A stretch of DNA of 64,000 bases from JAAYJR01 sp964540755 (GTDB taxonomy: Bacteria; Bacteroidota; Bacteroidia; Bacteroidales; Prolixibacteraceae): positions 1-64,000 of the forward strand of contig CAZIOB010000062.1 in assembly GCA_964540755.1 (NCBI GenBank), given 5' to 3'. Both the position numbers and the translations under genes were made by a program. The notes below the pieces were generated by a model. The model was not told where the DNA came from, made no database searches, and was given only the letters and a program-made list of their open reading frames with translations. Of the stretch, positions 36,655-46,155 are shown piece by piece; the first letter of the stretch is position 1, and every line of letters starts with the position of its first letter.

Positions 36655-37776
36655 ATGAAGAAAAGGCAATTTTTGAAGACAGCATTTCTGGGGGCAGGGG
36701 GATTATGTTTCTCTTCTCCTGTAAACTCTTCCATGTCAAATATTTTTTCTTCCCAAGTTGGGGAAAAATGGACAAAGGAAGCAATGTTTTATACAGTAAC
36801 CCCAAGAGGGATACGGTGCCAGATTTGTCCTAATGAATGTGATATTAAAGAAGGGGAGAGAGGTGACTGCCGTAACCGGGTAAATAAAAATGGCAAGTTA
36901 TATACTATTGCTTATGGAAATCCCTGCGCTGTCCATATAGACCCGATTGAAAAAAAACCACTAATGCATTTTCTGCCGGGAAGTAATGCTTTTTCGGTGG
37001 CAACAGCAGGATGCAACCTTGCCTGCCTTAATTGTCAGAACTGGACAATCTCACAGAAAAGTCCGGAAGAAACCCAAAACTACGATCTTCTTCCTGATAA
37101 ACTTGTAAAATCATGTATAGAAAATAATTGCAGGTCAATCGCATATACATATTCCGAACCTATAACTTTTTATGAATATACTTATGATTCATCTGTACTT
37201 GCACATCAGGCAGGCATTAAAAATGTTATAGTAACAGCCGGCTATGTCAACCGGGATCCTTTACTGAAGCTGTGTGAAGTGATAGATGCAGCCAATGTGG
37301 ACCTAAAATCCTTCAGCGATGAAATTTATCTGAAATTAAATGCCGGTAAACTTCAACCTGTGCTGAATACCCTGTTAACTATTAAAGACCAGGGTGTATG
37401 GCTTGAAATAACAAACCTTGTGATTCCTTCATGGACAGATGACATGGATATGATAAGAAGGATGTGCAACTGGCTTTTGAAAAATGGTTTTGAAGAAACT
37501 CCTTTGCATTTCAGCCGTTTTTACCCTTCTTATAAACTAACCCAATTGCCCCCGACTCCTGTCAATATTCTTAAAAATGCACGGCAAATTGCATTGGAGG
37601 AAGGCCTAAAATATGTTTATATCGGCAATGTTCCGGGACTGGATGCGGAAAACACTATTTGTCCGGCCTGTAAAAAAGTATTGATCGAACGCCGGGGATA
37701 CAGAATATTACAAAATCATATTACTGATGGAAAATGCAGCTTCTGCGGTGCTCCTGTTGCCGGCATATGGGAATAA
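36655..37776 (+). CDS. AmmeMemoRadiSam-type radical SAM enzyme with Tat-like leader
   Basis: This 373-aa protein contains the radical SAM cluster motif C120-x3-C124-x2-C127 in AGCNLACLNCQNWTISQ. An N-terminal Cys set C55, C58, C62, C72 and a C-terminal zinc-ribbon pair (CPAC, CSFC) are typical of the PflA-like AmmeMemoRadiSam family. The first 30 residues, MKKRQFLKTAFLGAGG then a hydrophobic stretch, resemble a Tat signal with K-R in place of R-R. Family members usually lie beside Memo and AMMECR1 genes; neither is in the window. It is 62 bp after the spermidine-synthase-like gene. Substrate unknown. Confidence 0.9.
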   Translation: MKKRQFLKTAFLGAGGLCFSSPVNSSMSNIFSSQVGEKWTKEAMFYTVTPRGIRCQICPNECDIKEGERGDCRNRVNKNGKLYTIAYGNPCAVHIDPIEKKPLMHFLPGSNAFSVATAGCNLACLNCQNWTISQKSPEETQNYDLLPDKLVKSCIENNCRSIAYTYSEPITFYEYTYDSSVLAHQAGIKNVIVTAGYVNRDPLLKLCEVIDAANVDLKSFSDEIYLKLNAGKLQPVLNTLLTIKDQGVWLEITNLVIPSWTDDMDMIRRMCNWLLKNGFEETPLHFSRFYPSYKLTQLPPTPVNILKNARQIALEEGLKYVYIGNVPGLDAENTICPACKKVLIERRGYRILQNHITDGKCSFCGAPVAGIWE

Positions 37777-37806
37777 AAAAACCGCTTCTAAAATGAGAAA
37801 CGGCTT
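37775..37806 (-). terminator. Intrinsic terminator of the CarboxypepD_reg gene
   Basis: On the minus strand AGCCGTTTC pairs with GAAGCGGTT (two G-U wobbles) around an 8-nt loop, followed by a T-run. It overlaps the stop of the convergent radical SAM gene. Confidence 0.6.
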
Positions 37807-37843
37807 GGAAATGACGGAATAAGGAAATTAAAGAAATACTTAG

Positions 37844-38194
37844 CTATTTGGAAGTTTCCATTGTAATTTTTAATTCAGTAGCTTTTGTATTCAGATTAAC
37901 AACCTGGGTGGCTTTTTCATAAGAAATATAATCGGACACCAGTTTATATTCTCCCGGTCTAATATTTTCAAATGAAAATTTTCCATCCAGATCAGTATAG
38001 GTTTTTGTGTCCAGATCGTCGATTGAAACCTCAACTCCAACCAGTAATTCGCCTGTTTCTGAGTCATAAATAGTCCCGGAGACTGCAACAGTTGCATTGC
38101 TGTCCGAATCAACAGTTTTACTTACATCTTTACCTTCAGCTGCAACAGTTATCGCAAGCATAACAGAGAGAAATCCGACAATTAATTTTTTCAT
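37844..38194 (-). CDS. Secreted single-domain CarboxypepD_reg-like protein
   Basis: This 116-aa protein has a signal peptide (KKLIVGFLSVMLAITVAA) and one beta-sandwich domain of the carboxypeptidase regulatory type. That domain shows VAVSGTIYDSETGELLVGVE then TDLDGKFSFENIRPGEYKL. In Bacteroidota this domain normally heads TonB-dependent receptors; here it stands alone, with no barrel. It may be a small periplasmic binding or adhesion protein. Followed by an intrinsic terminator. Confidence 0.85.
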   Translation of the reverse strand: MKKLIVGFLSVMLAITVAAEGKDVSKTVDSDSNATVAVSGTIYDSETGELLVGVEVSIDDLDTKTYTDLDGKFSFENIRPGEYKLVSDYISYEKATQVVNLNTKATELKITMETSK

Positions 38195-38350
38195 ATGATT
38201 AAAATTTTTTGATTTCTAAATAGTGACAGAAATTTATAAAGAACCAAAACTTCAAATATTTCTTTATGTAAAAATAGGGAAGTACCATTAAACCGCAATT
38301 ACAGAAATATTACAGTTTTATTACATTTCTTCAGGTATTCAGGCATAATA

Positions 38351-38806
38351 TCAATATGTCCTTTCATTGATAATCTCTCCCTCCTGATTATATCTTATCC
38401 ACGTACCACATTTCTCTCCGTCCTGATAATGAAGCTCATATAAAAGATTTCCAAGGTCATCCCAAATTAACCATGTCCCGTCTTTCCTGCCATTTTTATA
38501 ACGGGCTACCGAGACTTTAATATTGTTACGATTATATTTGATCCATTTCCCGTGCATCAGGTTATTTTTATATGATCTGATCTCATTCAGGCGGCCGTTA
38601 TCGAAATATATTTTAATTTTACCATGTTTTCTGCCTTCCTTTAATTTCATAACAACTTTTTTCTGCCCGTTTTCATAGTATGTACTATAAGTACCTGTGA
38701 ACGGGCCTGAATTATTGTAATAAATACCCTCAACTTCCTTCAAATCCTGTCCCATTGCAGAAACAGATAATAATATCCCGATGATTGCCATCAATAACTT
38801 GCTCAT
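38351..38806 (-). CDS. YwqK/MORN-repeat exported protein
   Basis: This 151-aa protein has a signal peptide (KLLMAIIGILLSVSAMG) and four to five MORN-variant repeats, each with the pattern Y-x-NG(x)-(K/R)-x-G-x-W: YYENGQKKVVMKLKEGRKHG, RYKNGRKDGTWLIW and YQDGEKCGTWIRYN. This family is often labelled a YwqK antitoxin, but no toxin is adjacent and the signal peptide argues for an envelope role. It lies in a run of three small secreted-protein genes on the minus strand. Confidence 0.85.
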   Translation of the reverse strand: MSKLLMAIIGILLSVSAMGQDLKEVEGIYYNNSGPFTGTYSTYYENGQKKVVMKLKEGRKHGKIKIYFDNGRLNEIRSYKNNLMHGKWIKYNRNNIKVSVARYKNGRKDGTWLIWDDLGNLLYELHYQDGEKCGTWIRYNQEGEIINERTY

Positions 38807-38913
38807 AAGTAATCTGTTTTTATTTTTTCGTCCTTTACCTGCCCTCCCAAACAGGCAAATAAAACACTTTATTATTTTTTAAAACCTGAAAATCAGAACT
38901 TTTTTTAAATTAT

Positions 38914-39303
38914 TTAATTTTCTGTCCGGTATCTGGATTTAAGTGAATCCTTATTCAAAGGATTATAATAAAATATATTCCTGTATCCGATAACCTCGTA
39001 ATTTCTGTCAAAATAAATTTCAGCCTTCCTTTTCACCTCACGATTAGCCACGTTGAATCCTTTATATTCATGTTCAACTACAAAACTTGTATCTGAATTC
39101 CCTTTTTCGCTTTTATATGAAGATAATTTCGAGAAACTTAAAGGGGTATAATTAAAAACACCGGGTGAATTTTCAGGACTTGTCATGTACATATTCACCC
39201 GATCTTCAATGGCAGCCTGGTTTTTCATTTTTGTATCTGAGCAGGTAACATGAAAAAGTCCCATCAAAAAAAATATTATAACAGCTTTCCGTCTCATGTC
39301 CAT
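38914..39303 (-). CDS. Putative small lipoprotein, unrecognised
   Basis: This 129-aa protein starts with a signal sequence, RRKAVIIFFLMGLFHVTC, whose Cys could be lipidated, although the -3 residue is His. The start could also be the Met two codons later. The mature part is about 100 residues, with NREVKRKAEIYFDRNYEVIGYRN split over a beta-rich segment. No family is recognised. It is next to the MITE-like element. Confidence 0.6.
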   Translation of the reverse strand: MDMRRKAVIIFFLMGLFHVTCSDTKMKNQAAIEDRVNMYMTSPENSPGVFNYTPLSFSKLSSYKSEKGNSDTSFVVEHEYKGFNVANREVKRKAEIYFDRNYEVIGYRNIFYYNPLNKDSLKSRYRTEN

Positions 39304-39305
39304 GA

Positions 39306-39438
39306 TAAATCAGGGCTGTCCCAAAAAGCAACATGGGAAGCTTACACCAGAACAAAGTCACAATTTATACCGCCATACCGACTTCATTCTTAACCGGTCA
39401 ACTTCAGGATGCAGAGCTTTTTGAAACAGCCTCTAAAT
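39306..39438. mobile_element. MITE-like element with inverted termini and 5-bp flanking repeat
   Basis: Termini GGCTGTCCCAAAAAGC (39314-39329) and the reverse complement of GCTTTTTGAAACAGCC (39416-39431) match at 14 of 16 positions. The element of about 123 bp is flanked by TAAAT on both sides (39306-39310 and 39434-39438). The tips resemble insertion-sequence ends of the GGCTGTxxCAAAAA kind. There is no ORF inside, so it would depend on a transposase elsewhere. Confidence 0.55.
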
Positions 39439-39469
39439 TACTAAATATGATATTACTTTTCTTTCAATT

Positions 39470-41134
39470 TTAGTAAGTAGTTGTTCCGTCTGTTTTCAAA
39501 GCCCAGCCCGACAACCAGTTATTTGAAGGATCAACAGCGCCGATGAATGAAACAGGATCGAACCATGTATCAATTGTTGAAGCATCTTTAGCTCCTGCGG
39601 TAACTACTCCAACTGCTTCCGTCAATACACCGGGATCCGTGCTTGAATTAGAATCATCAACTTCGAATACCTCCGCATCTTTCCAGTTAGTATCGCTATA
39701 ACCCCATACAATTGAATTTGCAACAACAAGTGATCCGTCATTCATATGTTCGTCAGTCAGGTCATCACCTTTATCAACTCTTATACCACGGTAGCCTCCG
39801 TCAGAACCATTTGCCAGGGCATTATATATTTTTCCTTTCGTTCCATGCCTCAGTCTGAATCCATATGTTTCACCCTCATTACCATTTGAATTGACTATGG
39901 TAACATTTGAAATAAGCGGATTTGAGTATGGTTCAGCAGCAAAATTACCTTCAAGATTATCACATTCAAACCCACGGTCGCCACGATTATTGGTCTGCTC
40001 AATAACTATAAACTGAGCTTTTCCTCTCCATCCATGTGTCCAGTCGAAGGAATCATCCTTTGACCCCGTAGAAACTGCATATTTAACATTAACTGCTCCG
40101 CCAAAAAATTCAATGCCGTCATCTTCACCATAATATGACTGGATATGATCAACATTAGTACCACTTCCGACGCCATTAAAGGAGAAACCATTAAGCTCAT
40201 TGTCAACACCTATAATACGTCCTGCATATTTTAGAATTACATAACTTATAGAACCTGAACTATCTCCGTCATCATTCCCTCCATACACACCTGTTCCGCC
40301 TTCACCTTCAGCACTATCACCAACATTGATATCAGCCAGACCATTAAGAACGAATCCACCCCAGTCGCCCCCGTCAGGATCAACAGGAGCATTACCGAGC
40401 TCGTTGCTTGAAGTCATCAGTATAGGAGCAGAAGATGTACCGTTTGCCTGGATCTCAGCATTCTGGGCAACTACGAGAAATGAGGTAGCACTTGATTCAG
40501 CGTCAAAATATAATTTAACCCCTTCATCGATCGTAAGAGTCGCTTCATCATTTATGAAGGTAGAGCCCGAAATAAGCCACTCATAACCATCCAGTACGCT
40601 AAGGGTTATATCTCTGTCAATGTCACCTACCAGCTTGATAACATCCACACCATTTTTAACTGCTTTAGAGAGGGCAAATCCATCAGCAGACGGATCGACA
40701 GTGATGCCGGTAATATCGGCAACTGTTGCTACAGGTGCAGCCGAAATATTAACAGCCACAGTTTTTGTATCCGACTGACCTTCCTGGTCAGTTACTGTAA
40801 TGTCAATCGTTGCAACACCTGCATCTTCCGGCGCAGAGTAGGTTACCTTAGCGCTGCCATTTGATTCTCCTGCAGGAACATCGCTTACAGAAACACTTCC
40901 ACCACCGGAAGTTACTGAAGCAGTGACAGATTGCACCAGACCGGGAGCGGAAATACTGCTGACATTTATCTCGACAGAATTACTTACTTGTACTTCAGCA
41001 GTAGCGTTTACTGAGAATGACGGAGGAAGAAGGACTTCTTCTTCTTTTTCGCATGACTGAAATCCTGAAACCAAAACCACAACTACAAATATTGATACGA
41101 AGTGGTTAAAAAGGATCGCTTTTACTTTTTTCAT
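39470..41134 (-). CDS. Beta-helix surface lipoprotein
   Basis: This 554-aa protein has a lipoprotein leader ending at Cys28 (LVSGFQSC, followed by EKEEE). Residues about 40-132 form an Ig-like domain. Residues about 145-500 resemble a right-handed parallel beta-helix with asparagine- and glycine-rich turns (DGGDWGGFVLNG, GEDDGIEFFGGAVNVKY). The C-terminus ends with a WFxPVxFxGA...NWxxGW motif, shared with the chimeric gene at 46977. It follows the TonB receptor by 37 bp in one operon. The pair probably captures a substrate at the outer membrane; location beside phosphate genes suggests a phosphorus-related one. Confidence 0.85.
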   Translation of the reverse strand: MKKVKAILFNHFVSIFVVVVLVSGFQSCEKEEEVLLPPSFSVNATAEVQVSNSVEINVSSISAPGLVQSVTASVTSGGGSVSVSDVPAGESNGSAKVTYSAPEDAGVATIDITVTDQEGQSDTKTVAVNISAAPVATVADITGITVDPSADGFALSKAVKNGVDVIKLVGDIDRDITLSVLDGYEWLISGSTFINDEATLTIDEGVKLYFDAESSATSFLVVAQNAEIQANGTSSAPILMTSSNELGNAPVDPDGGDWGGFVLNGLADINVGDSAEGEGGTGVYGGNDDGDSSGSISYVILKYAGRIIGVDNELNGFSFNGVGSGTNVDHIQSYYGEDDGIEFFGGAVNVKYAVSTGSKDDSFDWTHGWRGKAQFIVIEQTNNRGDRGFECDNLEGNFAAEPYSNPLISNVTIVNSNGNEGETYGFRLRHGTKGKIYNALANGSDGGYRGIRVDKGDDLTDEHMNDGSLVVANSIVWGYSDTNWKDAEVFEVDDSNSSTDPGVLTEAVGVVTAGAKDASTIDTWFDPVSFIGAVDPSNNWLSGWALKTDGTTTY

Positions 41135-41171
41135 TGCTTTAAAATTTTAATTTGTTAATTGATAATTGAAT

Positions 41172-44033
41172 TTAAAATACCTTATATGTGAGGCTTAAGC
41201 CCATATTTATTCCTTTTTTAAAATTATTAAGCCCGATTTCTTCATCAGATCCGGGGGTTAATTCCTGCATAACATCTATTTCCGGGTTCAGAAGATTTAT
41301 CGTATATAATTTAATACCCAATTTCCGCTCTTCACCAATATCCCATGATGTACTGAAATTTAAAGTTCCCCAGGGCATCTCGAAAATATCACCGACCCCA
41401 AGATTACCTACATTCGAAAGCCTTTTCCCAAACTGGTTGAAAGCTAAAGTAAAATGGTATCTGTATTTTGTCAGACTCTTCCCATAGGTTAAATCAACAT
41501 TTACCAGATAAGGGGATGCCCCTTCCAGCTTTCTTTTGTTATTAGTCTGGGTTGTAGATCCCGATATATCTGCCGGGTCATCTATTATGATCTCAGAAGT
41601 AAGAAGGCTTAAATTGGAATTTAAAGTCAGATTTTTTAATCTTTCTGTAATGAAACTCAAGTTTTTTCTGATTTCCACCTCAAAACCATAAACACTGCCC
41701 TCAAAACCATTCTGATAACTCTTAATCGGATTGGCGCCGGCAGCAACATTCTGTACAATCGGATTTTTCAGATCCTTGGCGAAAAGACCCAATGCCAGCA
41801 ATCCTTCTTCACTGTCATAATGTTCGATCCTTAAGTCGTAATTATTATTATATCCGTTTACAAGATCAGGATTCCCAACAGTCCGGAATGCCCCGAAATT
41901 CTCCCTGTATTCAAAAGGTGCAAGTTCCCTGAAATCAGGTCTGGAAACGGTTCTGCTGTATGATCCCCTTAATATTAAATCCTCTGTTATATTATACTTT
42001 GCAGTGATGCTCGGGAAAAAATCATGGGTCTTTATTATTTTTTTTACTTTTGGTTCACTTCCATTTAGCTGGTTCTCATTTTCACTATATTCGATGAACT
42101 GTTCCGACATTTCAAGCCTTGCCCCCACGTTAAGAGTCAGTTTATCAGGAATCACCATAATTCCAGCATTCATGAACGGGGCCGTTATTTCCATATCTGC
42201 ATAATAAATATCCCATGGCTGGGTGCCTTCAAGAATCCTGTATTCCCTGTCTCCAAGATTTTCAATGTTAAAAAAACTGTCAATGCTGTAAACATCATCG
42301 AATGGAACAGAAGCACCCCTGATCTGATGATTGAATTGCCTTAGCCGGAAATCCCTGGTCTTACTACGATAATCAACACCACCATTTGCGGATAATATTA
42401 CTTGTTTTTCGCTTCCTTGATTATCTTCAATGATATTCCACTTAAAATGGAACTTTCCTGCCATATCTCTATCATCCAGGTCAGTAAAAAACCTGTGGTG
42501 GTCAGCATTGTCCTGGGGACTCATTTCATAAATTATCAGGCCTGTTTCAGGATCAGGCGCCTGATCATAGCGTAGCGCAACCTGCCTTCTGTCGGGCTCA
42601 TCGGCATAAGCATCACTAAGACTGAATCCCCAGTTAAGACTTAGCTTATCATGAAAGAATTTGTTTGTAACATTAACCTGATGTGCAAAAAGTGAATTTA
42701 ACTTATAGGTGATCCTGCGGGAATAAATAAAGTCATCAAAATCAAAGAATTTTCCGTCGGTCTCCATAACACTGTTTTCCGTAAGCACAGTTGCAAGAAA
42801 ATTATAATTAATGTTATGGTTTTTATTAAGCTGAAAATAGACATTACCTAACCCGGATGTGTTAGAAGAAAAAATAAAGTCCTCAAAATCGTAGTCGTAC
42901 CTTAACAGACCCTGAATATTTTGAAGCGCTGCTATCTGACCGTATTCAAGTGAATAACCCGTACCATAGTTAACATTGATCAGATATCCTGCTTTTGACT
43001 CGGGATGTATGAATTCGAGATCAATGACATTACCGTACTTCAGGGATACACTTTTATTTAATGGGGCTGTATTCCTCTCCGGATCAAATTTTGTGGTGAA
43101 CCAGTTCTTATTGTTATAACCCTCTCCCCGGAATGAATCAAAGAACCTAAGATCGGGATTATAATCCTGTTCAATGACTTTCAGGGGAATTTCGCGAACC
43201 CGGTTAATGCCAAAAACATCATCTCTCTTCGACTGATCAATTAGAAAATCCTGAAATGAACTGCGGGAGTTCATGGATGTCCCCAGGGATATTTCCAGAG
43301 TATGGCTTTCAGGATAGGGCTTTGTAGAGATATCAACCGAAGCTCCCGAAAAATTGCCATAAAAATCCGGATTAAAAGATTTTGTAACCTCAATATTTTC
43401 AATAACATCAGATGGAAAGATGTCATAAGGAAGAACCCTTCTGTCGGGATTCGGGGAAGCTACCGGGAATCCATTTAAAGTACTTGCATTATACCGGTCG
43501 CCTAATCCCCTTACTACCAGGAACTTTGAACTTTGAACAGAAAGTCCCACCACTTTTTTCAATCCTTCTGCAGCATCATCTGCAGCTACCCTTGCTAACT
43601 CACGGGCACCAATTGACTGAACCAGATTTGTCCCCTCTTTTCGTTCAACCATTAATATTTTCTCAGATTCGCGATTTGCTTTGGCAACAACTTCTACCCC
43701 GCCAATTTCAAGAGTTGCAGGCTTTAATGCTATATTAAGGAAAGTATCTTTATCTTCTGTTATTTCAACATTTAATTCCTGCGTTTCATATGAAATGAAA
43801 GAAATTACTAAATCTAAATTTCCCGGTTTCAGGCCGGATAAAATAAAATTACCGTCAAAATCAGTAATCGTACCCTGAGTAGTGCCTTTTATAAGAATTG
43901 TAGTGCCTATAAGTGATTCGTTCGTTTCCGCATCTGTTATCGTTCCCCTGATAGTTCCTGTCTGTCCTTTAACAAAAAGGACAGAAATCAGCAGTAAACT
44001 AATAATGATGGTTCTCATCAAATTAATTTTCAT
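41172..44033 (-). CDS. TonB-dependent outer-membrane receptor with CarboxypepD_reg domain
   Basis: The protein is 953 aa from the Met at 44033, where the signal peptide MRTIIISLLLISVLFVKGQ begins within a few residues. The frame extends to 44132, but those residues lack signal character. A CarboxypepD_reg-like domain (TGTIRGTITDAETNESLIG) is followed by a plug domain with LVVRGLGDRYNASTLNGFP and a 22-strand barrel. It leads the operon with the beta-helix lipoprotein. Operon position next to a two-component system and phosphate genes suggests induction in phosphate limitation. Substrate unknown. Confidence 0.92.
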   Translation of the reverse strand: MKINLMRTIIISLLLISVLFVKGQTGTIRGTITDAETNESLIGTTILIKGTTQGTITDFDGNFILSGLKPGNLDLVISFISYETQELNVEITEDKDTFLNIALKPATLEIGGVEVVAKANRESEKILMVERKEGTNLVQSIGARELARVAADDAAEGLKKVVGLSVQSSKFLVVRGLGDRYNASTLNGFPVASPNPDRRVLPYDIFPSDVIENIEVTKSFNPDFYGNFSGASVDISTKPYPESHTLEISLGTSMNSRSSFQDFLIDQSKRDDVFGINRVREIPLKVIEQDYNPDLRFFDSFRGEGYNNKNWFTTKFDPERNTAPLNKSVSLKYGNVIDLEFIHPESKAGYLINVNYGTGYSLEYGQIAALQNIQGLLRYDYDFEDFIFSSNTSGLGNVYFQLNKNHNINYNFLATVLTENSVMETDGKFFDFDDFIYSRRITYKLNSLFAHQVNVTNKFFHDKLSLNWGFSLSDAYADEPDRRQVALRYDQAPDPETGLIIYEMSPQDNADHHRFFTDLDDRDMAGKFHFKWNIIEDNQGSEKQVILSANGGVDYRSKTRDFRLRQFNHQIRGASVPFDDVYSIDSFFNIENLGDREYRILEGTQPWDIYYADMEITAPFMNAGIMVIPDKLTLNVGARLEMSEQFIEYSENENQLNGSEPKVKKIIKTHDFFPSITAKYNITEDLILRGSYSRTVSRPDFRELAPFEYRENFGAFRTVGNPDLVNGYNNNYDLRIEHYDSEEGLLALGLFAKDLKNPIVQNVAAGANPIKSYQNGFEGSVYGFEVEIRKNLSFITERLKNLTLNSNLSLLTSEIIIDDPADISGSTTQTNNKRKLEGASPYLVNVDLTYGKSLTKYRYHFTLAFNQFGKRLSNVGNLGVGDIFEMPWGTLNFSTSWDIGEERKLGIKLYTINLLNPEIDVMQELTPGSDEEIGLNNFKKGINMGLSLTYKVF

Positions 44034-44349
44034 TATTTTGAAAATTGAGAAATATACCTCGCGGATCAAATAGTCATTCCTGTATTCCCGGGACTTAATG
44101 GCTGCTTTAACAATCTTCATACAATTTTTCAAATCTTTTAGTATTTCAGGGGCGAATCAACTCCATTAATATTACATCCCGGTTACTATTTTTTTAAGCT
44201 GTTGTTACAATTAATTAATAAAATTGTAATATCTCCGGAAGTCTTTTCAAATAAGACATTGAATAAAATTGACGTCAGATATAAAAGTCAGGGAAAATAT
44301 TTGCGGATAACATTAAATTAAGGAATGCAGAAGGATTCGTTGAACAAAG
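44034..44349. other. 316-bp intergenic region upstream of the TonB receptor gene
   Basis: No gene is visible. It holds five TTAC/TTAA units at 10-11-bp steps (44172-44218) and an inverted repeat with 8-bp arms (44205-44229). No strict -7 element for the receptor was found. Confidence 0.5.
44172..44229. promoter_or_regulatory. Pho-box-like array of 11-bp-spaced repeats plus inverted repeat
   Basis: TTAC at 44172, TTAC at 44183, TTAA at 44194, TTAC at 44205, then TTAA at 44215. The last units also make TTACAATT/AATTGTAA with a 9-bp spacer (44205-44229). An 11-bp period is the spacing of PhoB/PhoP sites in other bacteria. Confidence 0.45.
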
Positions 44350-46155
44350 TTAGCTTTTTGATAATGAAAACAGGAATTCGATACCCTTTCCCGGTTTATT
44401 CCTGACGGATATTTCACCCTTATGAAGCTGAACAGCATTCTTAACTATTGCAAGTCCGAGACCGGTACCCCCCATTTCCCTTGTACGTCCGTGATCAATC
44501 CTGTAAAACCGTTCGAAGATCCTGGGAAGGTGAGCTTCCGGTATGCCTGCACCGGTATCTGAATATGAAAAAAAGTAATAATTCTGATCTTCGTGGTAAG
44601 TAGTTATATTGATCAGAATGTTACTGCCTCCGTAATTAATAGAGTTTTCGATTAAATTCTGAAAAATGGAAAATAAAAGTGAATCATTTCCTTTAATTAC
44701 GGTACCTTCTCTGACATTACTAAAAAATTCAATATTATTTTCCTGCATCCGGTTTGCAAAATTTTCATAAACCTCATCGATAATATTCTTTAAATCGACA
44801 GAGTTAAATTTGAATAATTCACCTGCGTCCTCAATGTTATTGAGCAAAGAGACATCGTTAATCAGACTGGTTAGTCTTTCTGACTGCAGGAAGGCCTTCT
44901 CAAGAAAATATTTTTGCTTTTCCGCGGGAACAGGATGGTTATCAATTAATGTTTCAAGGTAACCTTTTATTGAAGCCAGGGGAGTTTTGAGTTCATGTGC
45001 AATATTGGATGTAAGTTGTTGTTTCATAAGCCTTCTTCTTTCTAACCTTGTAATATCAGTTATCATTACCTCAAAACTTCTGTCCCAGAAAATAATACTC
45101 TTAATTTTATAATATTTCTCGCCTCTTGAAACAATATATTCCATTTGAGGCAGATCTCCGGATTTAATCTCACTTTTGCTTTTTACTTGTCGGTTAAGAA
45201 ATTTATTTAGCTTTCTGAACTGACTTATATTAAAAATATCATTCGGAGAATTAACAGTGTTCTTCGAGATAAAATTAATGAACTGTATAAAATGGCTGTT
45301 TGATAATGTAACTTTCTTCAAAGGAGAAAAAAAGGCGATTCCTTCATTCAAAGCATTCAGATGATTAAACAGCTTTTCCTTTTCATTGGATATCTCATCC
45401 TTAGCCTTTTTCAGGTTGTTATATATATTTATTATCTGACTGCTTATTATTCCTAATTCATTTTCAGGGAAAGAGGTGTCGGGGTGAACAAGCTCATTTT
45501 TGGCGGCCTCTACCGAAAAATTCTTTAATTTGGTAATTGCCTCAGATAATTTGCCGGTAACAAAATAAAGTACTATGCCAATAATGCCGAAAATCCCTGC
45601 TATAAAAAATATAAAGACACTTTCGGCTTTAAGAAAGTTTTTAATCTGTACATTATAAACTACAGCTGTTCTTACAAAATATCCCGGATATTTTTTCGAG
45701 TAGTAATAATATTCTTGCTTAGTGGTTTCGGACTTCCGTATATTTGATCCCTTCTCATGGTGAAATGATTTTTGAACCTCGGGCCTGTCAAGGTGATTTT
45801 CCATCAAATGATACTCTTCTACAAAACTATCAAATAATACTTTCCCGCCATTATCAATAATTGTTATGCGGATTAGTGGCGGAGGAAGGATATTGACAAA
45901 TTCTTCAATACGGTCAAGATCCTGTTTTTTTATCAGATCATTTTTTTCAATATAACTATGGGTAATTTCTGTTATATTATCAAGCGTATTTTCCAACTGG
46001 GAGGTCCGGTAACTTTTTTCACGCAAATACTGAAATGAAAGTATGGCTCCTGTGAAAAAGAAAAAAATAATGATAAAATAAAAAAATATTTCACCTCTGA
46101 AAGATCTGTTAATCACATTTTTAATAAAATTATTTTTCCACAAAACAATATCCAT
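44350..46155 (-). CDS. PhoR-like sensor histidine kinase with periplasmic sensor domain
   Basis: This 601-aa membrane kinase has TM1 (about 23-42), a periplasmic domain (about 45-175), TM2 (about 178-200), a HAMP-like linker and a PAS-like segment (about 265-370). The HisKA phosphoacceptor is His387 in NIAHELKTPLASIKGY. The HATPase has the N box NLIENSINYGG, the G1 box DTGAGIPE and the G2 region GGTGLGLAIVKNAV. It is translationally coupled to the regulator upstream (26-bp overlap). The neighbourhood suggests phosphate or envelope sensing. The substrate bound by the sensor domain is unknown. Confidence 0.92.
   Translation of the reverse strand: MDIVLWKNNFIKNVINRSFRGEIFFYFIIIFFFFTGAILSFQYLREKSYRTSQLENTLDNITEITHSYIEKNDLIKKQDLDRIEEFVNILPPPLIRITIIDNGGKVLFDSFVEEYHLMENHLDRPEVQKSFHHEKGSNIRKSETTKQEYYYYSKKYPGYFVRTAVVYNVQIKNFLKAESVFIFFIAGIFGIIGIVLYFVTGKLSEAITKLKNFSVEAAKNELVHPDTSFPENELGIISSQIINIYNNLKKAKDEISNEKEKLFNHLNALNEGIAFFSPLKKVTLSNSHFIQFINFISKNTVNSPNDIFNISQFRKLNKFLNRQVKSKSEIKSGDLPQMEYIVSRGEKYYKIKSIIFWDRSFEVMITDITRLERRRLMKQQLTSNIAHELKTPLASIKGYLETLIDNHPVPAEKQKYFLEKAFLQSERLTSLINDVSLLNNIEDAGELFKFNSVDLKNIIDEVYENFANRMQENNIEFFSNVREGTVIKGNDSLLFSIFQNLIENSINYGGSNILINITTYHEDQNYYFFSYSDTGAGIPEAHLPRIFERFYRIDHGRTREMGGTGLGLAIVKNAVQLHKGEISVRNKPGKGIEFLFSLSKS

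Noticed and set aside
38351..38806. Toxin-antitoxin annotation for the YwqK-like gene
   Set aside because: No toxin gene is adjacent, and the protein has a signal peptide, so an envelope role is more likely.
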